64,000 nucleotides of DNA from Nitrospirota bacterium. GTDB lineage: Bacteria; Nitrospirota; Thermodesulfovibrionia; Thermodesulfovibrionales; UBA6898. The position numbers and the translations under genes are program-made. Every line of letters begins with the position of its first letter. Position 1 is the stretch's first letter. The notes under the pieces are model-generated. The model was given only the letters and a program-made list of their open reading frames with translations. It was not told the DNA's origin and did no database searches. The stretch lies in the NCBI GenBank assembly GCA_021783515.1, contig JAJXTV010000002.1:1-64000 (forward strand). Reading direction: 5' to 3'. Positions 57,901 to 64,000 of this stretch are shown one piece after another.

Positions 57901-59157
57901 TCAGTGCGATTCTTCGAGGTCGAAGACGGGAAAGATCTTGGCGATTACCCAGAACAAAATGAAGGGCAGGACAAATACCGAGAGGGCGCCGAAGAGGCCT
58001 TCTTTGAATGTCTCCCAGTCGGTGGGGATGATAGGCATATGGTAATGCATATATCCCGCGAAGGTGAGCGAGAATGCCTGGCCGCCGATGACGACGTTCC
58101 ACCGCATCATGAAGACGCCGAAGAGCACGAAGATGGTGGCTATGAGGGTCCGCCTGATCGTCAGCCCCGGGACCAGCAGGAGGATGAGAGGCAGGAGGTT
58201 GCCGATCGCGTACTGCAGGATGAAGATGTCGGTAAAGTCCCTCCCGTAGATGACGCTCCTGAGCACGTCCCAGGATTTCACCGCCGTGTAGCCCCGGAAG
58301 ATGAGGTCGAGCAGCTCAAGACTTATCGCAAAGACCATGAAGAACAGGAGATATTTTGCCGTCATCCTGATCACGTTGACCTCCACCCCTTTGAGTTCTT
58401 CAGGCGACCGAAAACGCTGGGTCGGAGACATCCTCCGCTTGGCCAGGAACTTCCGTATCTCCATCGTCACGGTATATGTCAGGATGCAAAGCGCGATGCC
58501 CGATACGATTGCGGACATGATGAAGATGACCGGCATGAGAGGCGTCATCCAGAGGGCGTTGGCCTTGACCGAGCCGAAAATGAACCCCGCGTAGCCGTGA
58601 AGGAAACAGGCGACGGGGATGCCGATCGCGGCCAGGACCTTGATCGCCTTATGGTCCCGCCTGAGCGCCTCCTCGCTGATGTCGTAGACGCCCAGCGTGA
58701 GCGTGCAAAAGAGGATGAACTTCAGCCATTCGCCGACCGACTTGTCCTGCTTTTCCTTCAGGGGGAGGGCCACCTCGACGAAATGCTTCCGGTAGAGGAA
58801 CCAGAGCTCCGAGGCGACGATCGCACCATAGGAAAAGAATACGATGCCGAAGGCGGCGATGGCGGAGGTGAAGTGCGGGGTCATGAAGACGTTGATGCCC
58901 CGGAAGGGGTGCTGCAGGTGCAGCACGATTGGCAGGGGCGCCACAAAGAGCAGGGCGAACGAAAAGACGAGCGCGAACCGCGCCATCTCCTTCAGCTGCT
59001 TGATCCCGAAAACGTGGTAGAGCGACGAGAGCACGAAGGCGCCCGCCACCAGACCCGTCATGAAGGGGTACATCACGATCTGTATGCTCCAGTAGATATA
59101 TTCGTTGGGGTAGACAAAAAGCTCTTTTGCCGTCCAGATCTCACCGTGGACCATCAT
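57901..59157 (-). CDS. NrfD/PsrC-like integral membrane quinone-interacting subunit
   Basis: Multi-TM; YWSIQIVMYPFMTGLVAGAFVLSSLYHVFG; GYAGFIFGSVKANALWMTPLMPVIFIMSAIVSGIAL. Confidence 0.88.
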   Translation of the reverse strand: MMVHGEIWTAKELFVYPNEYIYWSIQIVMYPFMTGLVAGAFVLSSLYHVFGIKQLKEMARFALVFSFALLFVAPLPIVLHLQHPFRGINVFMTPHFTSAIAAFGIVFFSYGAIVASELWFLYRKHFVEVALPLKEKQDKSVGEWLKFILFCTLTLGVYDISEEALRRDHKAIKVLAAIGIPVACFLHGYAGFIFGSVKANALWMTPLMPVIFIMSAIVSGIALCILTYTVTMEIRKFLAKRRMSPTQRFRSPEELKGVEVNVIRMTAKYLLFFMVFAISLELLDLIFRGYTAVKSWDVLRSVIYGRDFTDIFILQYAIGNLLPLILLLVPGLTIRRTLIATIFVLFGVFMMRWNVVIGGQAFSLTFAGYMHYHMPIIPTDWETFKEGLFGALSVFVLPFILFWVIAKIFPVFDLEESH

Positions 59158-59158
59158 G

Positions 59159-59941
59159 CTATTTCACCTCCCTGTCGAGACCGAGATAATAGACCTGCGG
59201 TTTGGTCCCGTATTCTTCCTTTAGTATGCCGACCCGCTCGGTCATGATGACCTTAGTGACGGGGTCGTTGGGGTCTTTGAGGTTTCCGATCTGCCGCGCT
59301 CCGAAAGGACAGGCGTCGACGCAGGCGGTCTTCATCCCTTTGGTGATCCGGTGGTAGCAAAACGTGCATTTCTCGGCGGTGTGGTAGACGGGGTGGAAGA
59401 ACCGTACGCCGTAGGGGCAGGCCATGATGCAGTAGCCGCAGCCGATGCACCAGGTCCTGTCGACCAGCACGACCCCGTCGGGGACCTGGAAGGTGGCGCC
59501 CACCGGGCAGACCTGCACGCAGGGCGGGTTGGCGCACTGGTTGCAGAGCTTCGGCACGAAGAACCCCTTGTCGATGTCCTGGTTCTTGATCTCCTCGTAT
59601 CCGTCTATCCCGAGGTCGATCTTCGAGGTGGTGAATCCGTCCCGCGCGCCCATCGGGGAATCCGCATGAGTCTTTCCGTCTTTCGTGATCACGTACCGCT
59701 CGACCCAGGTCCGGGTCACCTTTGCGTCATAGGGGATCTCGTTTTCGAGCTTGCAGGCCCTGACGCACATGCCGCATCCGACGCACTTATAGGTGTCCAC
59801 GAGAAAGACCCACCGCACCTTTTCCGTGTCGCCGGTAGAGGCCAGGAGCTCCCGGGGGTTGATGATCTTGAAGGCCGTCAGGGGAAGAGTAATTCCGCCG
59901 ATGACTCTCGCCGTATTCTTGAGGAAGTCTCTTCTGTTCAT
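59159..59941 (-). CDS. 4Fe-4S ferredoxin-type subunit with Tat signal
   Basis: MNRRDFLKNTARVIGG; CVGCGMCVRACKLE, CNQCANPPCVQVCPVGA, CIGCGYCIMACPYG, CTFCYHRITKGMKTACVDACP. Confidence 0.93.
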   Translation of the reverse strand: MNRRDFLKNTARVIGGITLPLTAFKIINPRELLASTGDTEKVRWVFLVDTYKCVGCGMCVRACKLENEIPYDAKVTRTWVERYVITKDGKTHADSPMGARDGFTTSKIDLGIDGYEEIKNQDIDKGFFVPKLCNQCANPPCVQVCPVGATFQVPDGVVLVDRTWCIGCGYCIMACPYGVRFFHPVYHTAEKCTFCYHRITKGMKTACVDACPFGARQIGNLKDPNDPVTKVIMTERVGILKEEYGTKPQVYYLGLDREVK

Positions 59942-60408
59942 TTCAGGCCCTCCAGGGGATTATGGGGGTTATGGCACGAGACGCATTCGATGCCGGGGTT
60001 ATGCTTGTCCGGATCGATCGACGGGATGTTCGCCCTTCCGCTCGTCGGATAGGGAAGAGGGTAGTGACATCTGAGACAGAGCTCCCTGCCCTTCTGGATC
60101 TGGAGCTTCGGAGGGTTCTCGGGATGGTCGATCGCCGGGCTGTGGCAGTCCTCGCAGGGGATGATCGCGTGCGGAGACTGCATCAGCTTTGCATAGTTCT
60201 CGCTGTGGCAGTCCTTGCAGTACGCCGAGCCCCTGTACTTAACCTTGAAATTCTTCCAGAACTCGACGTCTCCTTTTCTGTGCCAGCCGTACATATAGCC
60301 CCTCTCGCCGATGCCGAAATCCTTCGGCACGTAAAAAAAACGCGCAATCAGGATGATGGCGATGAGACCCAGTGTTACCCACAATGGCCGATAGACATGA
60401 CTTTTCAT
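59938..60408 (-). CDS. Membrane-anchored tetraheme c-type cytochrome
   Basis: N-terminal TM; CKDCH, CEDCH, CLRCH, CVSCH; overlaps the 4Fe-4S gene by 4 bp. Confidence 0.9.
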   Translation of the reverse strand: MKSHVYRPLWVTLGLIAIILIARFFYVPKDFGIGERGYMYGWHRKGDVEFWKNFKVKYRGSAYCKDCHSENYAKLMQSPHAIIPCEDCHSPAIDHPENPPKLQIQKGRELCLRCHYPLPYPTSGRANIPSIDPDKHNPGIECVSCHNPHNPLEGLK

Positions 60409-60566
60409 TCAGCAATACCTCATCTCTCATCTCAATATTTGTTTTCAGCACAGTATAGTACTACTTGCGCGTCATGTCGATCCCTGCGGCAGGAATACGT
60501 ACGTGCGATTCCGCAGGTGCCCGGCTTCCCCGAAGGCTGCGCGCCGCGCAAGAGAAAAGGTCCGTC

Positions 60567-60863
60567 CTACATGGTGTGACCAGCCGGGGCCTTGGTGTCT
60601 GACCCGTTGCCGGATTTGCCGGCCGGCTTGTCCGTCTTCCGGCCTTCAGCGGGCTGCGGCGCATTGCTTTTTCCCTTTGCCGTGATCTCCGAAAGGTCGT
60701 ACTTTCCTCCGACGCAGAACTTGCAGCCGCTCCCTTCGGAAACGTGGCCGCCTCCGAGAATGCACTGGTTTTCCGTTACTGCCAAGGCGCCCTGGGCGAG
60801 GAAGAGACTGGCGGATATGAAACATATGGCGATGATAGATCTAATCACTGTCGTATTTGTCAT
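60567..60863 (-). CDS. Small secreted protein of unknown function
   Basis: Signal peptide (SASLFLAQGALA), NQCILGGGHVSEGSGCKFCVGGKYDLS, low-complexity tail. Confidence 0.6.
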   Translation of the reverse strand: MTNTTVIRSIIAICFISASLFLAQGALAVTENQCILGGGHVSEGSGCKFCVGGKYDLSEITAKGKSNAPQPAEGRKTDKPAGKSGNGSDTKAPAGHTM

Positions 60864-61220
60864 TCGGTTCTCCCATTAATGAGAATAATCTGAGCGTGCC
60901 CTTTCGCACGTGCCGATAAGAAGTGAAGCGCGCCTCGCTACCTCCTCTCCTGATGGATTTTCAGAGGACCTTCAGCCGGAGGGATGTCCCTTTTTTTATA
61001 TTTCCGAAGCTGAAGATCTCCTGTCGCGTTGTTATCGCATATAGAAAGCTATCATTCGCGCAACCGGCCTGTCAATTTGAAGTTTCAATGAATAACAACC
61101 TTAAAATTTCAGTTATATTGTGGGGATGGCCGCCTTTTTGCGGGGGCGATGCCGGCAGGAAAGAGGCGAGGAGAAAAAAAAGGGGCCGGGAAGGATTTCC
61201 CGGCCCCGGTGATCAACCGG

Positions 61221-62219
61221 TTATGACAGGAACCTCTTGGGGTCCCTGTATTCGTGGCATTTTACGCATTCCTTCTTCGCCTTCTCCGGCGTTACGCGCC
61301 AGATATGGGGTTCGTGACACTGCTTGCACTTCAGGTTCATGCTCTGTATATGCAGCTTGTGCGCTCCCACATCCAGGATGTTCCTGTGGCAGGTCTCGCA
61401 GATACCCCAGTTGGGCCTCACGTTCTGGTGCGGCTTGTGGCACGTATAGCAGAAGAACTGCATCGGCGCGTCCGGGGTGAGTTTTATCTTGATCGCCTTT
61501 TTGATCGTGCTTTCGTCCGGCGTATAGTGCGTCACGTCGAGCGTGCCGTCGGCGAGCAGCTGCTTCCTCACCGCGTCGCTGCCGTGGCAGAAGAGGCATT
61601 TGTTCCGTCCGGGCTTGAGGTCCGGGGTCCTGTCGGTGTGGCAATTGAGGCAGGCCAATCCCGTCATGCCGGTCCCGTGGACCTCCCTGTTCTTATGGCA
61701 CTTGACGCAGAAGCGCGGCTCCGCCGTAAACTCGTGGATATTGTACCCGTGACATTTCACGCATTCGATCTGCTCCATGTAGTAGTGGCGCGCATGAAGA
61801 CGCGAATGGCTGATATTCTTCGCATCGGGATACTTCGGGTTCCTTTCCCAGTGGCACTTGTAGCAGATCTCCCAGGCCACGATGATCTCGCCGTGGCGCG
61901 GCGAGACTTTCCTGACGCCCTCGAAGGCGAACCGGTACATCTGGATCATCTGGTCCTTCTTCGTCGCGTGGTGGCACTCATGGCAGGTGACGCCTTTATG
62001 GACGCTGTGCGCCCATTTCTTGTTCTGCGCGTCATGCACGTGGCATGCGTTGCAGGCGTTCGGGTCATGCTCGAAATAATCGTTGATCCTGTAGGCCGTA
62101 TATCCCATGCCGACGATCATAAAGAGCGCCACCAGTGCGATAATGACCTTTGCTTTGGTCGAAATGCCTTCGCTGAACCAGGTGTAAATCCGGTTCAGGA
62201 GGTTGAACGGATTAAACAT
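61221..62219 (-). CDS. Multiheme c-type cytochrome with NapC/NirT-like N-terminal anchor (11 CXXCH)
   Basis: N-terminal TM; CNACH, CHECH, CYKCH, CVKCH, CVKCH, CLNCH, CLFCH, CYTCH, CETCH, CKQCH, CVKCH. Confidence 0.93.
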   Translation of the reverse strand: MFNPFNLLNRIYTWFSEGISTKAKVIIALVALFMIVGMGYTAYRINDYFEHDPNACNACHVHDAQNKKWAHSVHKGVTCHECHHATKKDQMIQMYRFAFEGVRKVSPRHGEIIVAWEICYKCHWERNPKYPDAKNISHSRLHARHYYMEQIECVKCHGYNIHEFTAEPRFCVKCHKNREVHGTGMTGLACLNCHTDRTPDLKPGRNKCLFCHGSDAVRKQLLADGTLDVTHYTPDESTIKKAIKIKLTPDAPMQFFCYTCHKPHQNVRPNWGICETCHRNILDVGAHKLHIQSMNLKCKQCHEPHIWRVTPEKAKKECVKCHEYRDPKRFLS

Positions 62220-62254
62220 TGTAAAGCCTCCCCTAAAGTCGTTGATTCGCAGTC

Positions 62255-63541
62255 TTATATTTTCTTAAATGCCCTGTATGCCGCCGCTGCGGTATGCCCG
62301 ATGTCTTTGTCGCTGTGCGCCAGAGACATGAACCCCGCTTCGAACTGGGACGGCGCGAGGTTGACGCCCTGCTGGAGCATCTCGGAAAAGAACGCAGAGA
62401 ACTTCCGGGTGTCCGCCGTCTTTGCCGTCGAGTAGTTGCAGACCTCCTTGTCGGTGAAGTAGGTGCAGAACATGGTGCCTGCACGATACAGGCGGGTCTT
62501 GACCCCCGCCCGTTTTGCCGCGTCGGCCAGTCCCTCTTCGAGGGCCGCCGCTTTTCTTTCTATCTTTTTGAAGGTCCCTGCCTTCGATAATTCCCTGAGC
62601 GTCTCTATGCCTGCGGTCATGGCAAGCGGATTGCCCGAGAGCGTGCCCGCCTGGTAGACCGGACCTTCGGGCGAAACCATCTGCATGATCTCTTTCTTCC
62701 CGCCGTAGGCCCCGACCGGCAGTCCTCCGCCGATCACCTTGCCGAGGCAGGTCATGTCAGGCCTGATCCCGTAATGGGCCTGGGCCCCGCCGAAGGAGAC
62801 CCTGAAGCCGGTCATCACTTCGTCGAAGATGAGGACGATACCGTGCTTCGCGGTGAGTTCCCTCAGCGTCTCGAGATATCCCGGGGCGGGGAGCACGCAG
62901 CCGATATTGCCGACCACCGGCTCGATAATCACGCAGGCGAGGGAGCGCCACTGCGCCCTGATCGTCTGTTTAAGGGCTTTTATGTCGTTAAGGGGGAGGG
63001 TGACGGTGTTCTGTGCATACGACTTCGGCACGCCCGGACTGTCGGGAACACCGAAGGTGGTCGCGCCGGACCCCGCCTTCACGAGAAGGCCGTCCGCATG
63101 TCCGTGGTAGCAGCCTTCGAACTTGATGATCTTGTCCCTTCCGGTAAAGCCCCTCGCGACCCTGATGGCGCTCATCGTCGCTTCGGTGCCGGAGTTCACC
63201 ATTCTCACCTTGTCCATCGACGGGTAGGCCTTCAGCACGAGCTCGGCCAGTTCGATCTCACGCGCGGTGGGAGCGCCGTAGCTTGTGCCCTTGTCGACCG
63301 CCTTCTTCAGGGCCTCGGTGACCCTGGGATGCGCGTGGCCGAGGATCATGGGCCCCCACGAAAGCACATAATCGACGTAGGAATTGCCGTCTGCGTCGTA
63401 GATCCGCGACCCCTTCGCCTTTTCGATGAAAAGGGGATTGCCGCCAACCGCCCGGAAGGCCCGGACAGGGCTGTTTACGCCGCCGGGGATTACGGAGAGC
63501 GCCTTAGTGAAGAGTCTTTTCGACTTCGTGAAATTTCTCAT
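62255..63541 (-). CDS. hemL: Glutamate-1-semialdehyde 2,1-aminomutase
   Basis: [80 protein letters not shown]. Confidence 0.97.
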   Translation of the reverse strand: MRNFTKSKRLFTKALSVIPGGVNSPVRAFRAVGGNPLFIEKAKGSRIYDADGNSYVDYVLSWGPMILGHAHPRVTEALKKAVDKGTSYGAPTAREIELAELVLKAYPSMDKVRMVNSGTEATMSAIRVARGFTGRDKIIKFEGCYHGHADGLLVKAGSGATTFGVPDSPGVPKSYAQNTVTLPLNDIKALKQTIRAQWRSLACVIIEPVVGNIGCVLPAPGYLETLRELTAKHGIVLIFDEVMTGFRVSFGGAQAHYGIRPDMTCLGKVIGGGLPVGAYGGKKEIMQMVSPEGPVYQAGTLSGNPLAMTAGIETLRELSKAGTFKKIERKAAALEEGLADAAKRAGVKTRLYRAGTMFCTYFTDKEVCNYSTAKTADTRKFSAFFSEMLQQGVNLAPSQFEAGFMSLAHSDKDIGHTAAAAYRAFKKI

Positions 63542-63668
63542 ATATACCAACCAAATCTACTTAATTTATCATAATGATTCAGCCCTTGTCAAAAAGCCTG
63601 CAATAACCGATCTTCATGTTATAAAATAAGGTTGGCAACAAAAAATTCGAATCTTTCGGAGGAATTTA

Positions 63669-64000
63669 ATGAAGAGGATTGCGGCAACTTTCTTTTTGAT
63701 TGCGCTGCTGGCTTCCTGCTCACAGAAGACTGCGGAGCAGCAGGCACAGGGGCCTTTCGTGGCGAAGGTCGGCAACGACGTCATCACGCAGGCCGATTTT
63801 GAGCGGGAGTTGGGCTCCCTGCCCGATTATGCGAAACAGATGTTCGAGGGGGAGGCTGGCAAGGAGAAGTTCCTCGATGAGGTCATCAAGAAGGACATCC
63901 TGTACCAGGAGGCGGTGAAGAAGGGGATCGACAAGGAGCCCGATTTTAAGAACAAGATGGAGGAGTTTCGGAAACTGACGCTGGCCTCCATGCTGCTCGA
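63669..64000 (+). CDS. SurA/PpiC-like peptidyl-prolyl isomerase lipoprotein, 5' part (runs off window)
   Basis: RBS tcggagg; MKRIAATFFLIALLASCSQKTAEQQAQGPFVAKVGNDVITQADFEREL. Confidence 0.8.
   Translation, partial: MKRIAATFFLIALLASCSQKTAEQQAQGPFVAKVGNDVITQADFERELGSLPDYAKQMFEGEAGKEKFLDEVIKKDILYQEAVKKGIDKEPDFKNKMEEFRKLTLASMLL

Noticed and set aside
57904-59247. 447-aa plus-strand ORF opposite the NrfD-like gene
   Set aside because: Antisense shadow of a clear membrane-protein gene; translation is His/Asp/Arg-rich with no recognisable domain.
61254-62435. 393-aa plus-strand ORF opposite the 11-heme cytochrome
   Set aside because: Shadow ORF; the minus strand has 11 CXXCH motifs.

Overview
Read only from the sequence and the supplied ORF track. 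The window looks like a chromosomal segment of a Gram-negative, probably anaerobic or metal-respiring bacterium (Nitrospirota or Desulfobacterota-like; taxonomy is inference). Main blocks: (1) minus-strand type II secretion genes gspC-gspD, with a probable gspE start at the left edge; the secretin has an extra C-terminal domain resembling a subtilase propeptide. (2) A plus-strand multiheme cytochrome / beta-barrel cluster (about 3.5-10.6 kb) with the composition of a porin-cytochrome conduit for extracellular electron transfer. (3) moeA, then an overlapping formyltransferase + polysaccharide deacetylase pair, and tRNA-Val(GAC). (4) Three tandem paralogous PEP-CTERM proteins (14.2-16.9 kb). (5) A minus-strand exosortase (XrtA/EpsH-type) exopolysaccharide locus of about 40 kb (17-57.7 kb), containing Wza-like export protein, initiating sugar transferase, PrsT-like TPR protein, EpsI, exosortase, many glycosyltransferases, flippase, ligase, tyrosine kinase, chain-length regulator, ExeA-like ATPase and outer-membrane barrel. 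(6) Inside that locus, a 25-29 kb scar region with broken DUF218 (YdcF/SanA-like) copies, a DUF4160/DUF2442 insertion, a HicB-like remnant and a DUF4143 ATPase flanked by direct repeats. (7) A minus-strand inner-membrane electron-transfer module (11-heme NapC/NirT-like cytochrome, tetraheme cytochrome, 4Fe-4S protein, NrfD-like protein), followed by hemL and the start of a SurA/PpiC-like lipoprotein. No CRISPR array, rRNA or intact IS transposase was seen.
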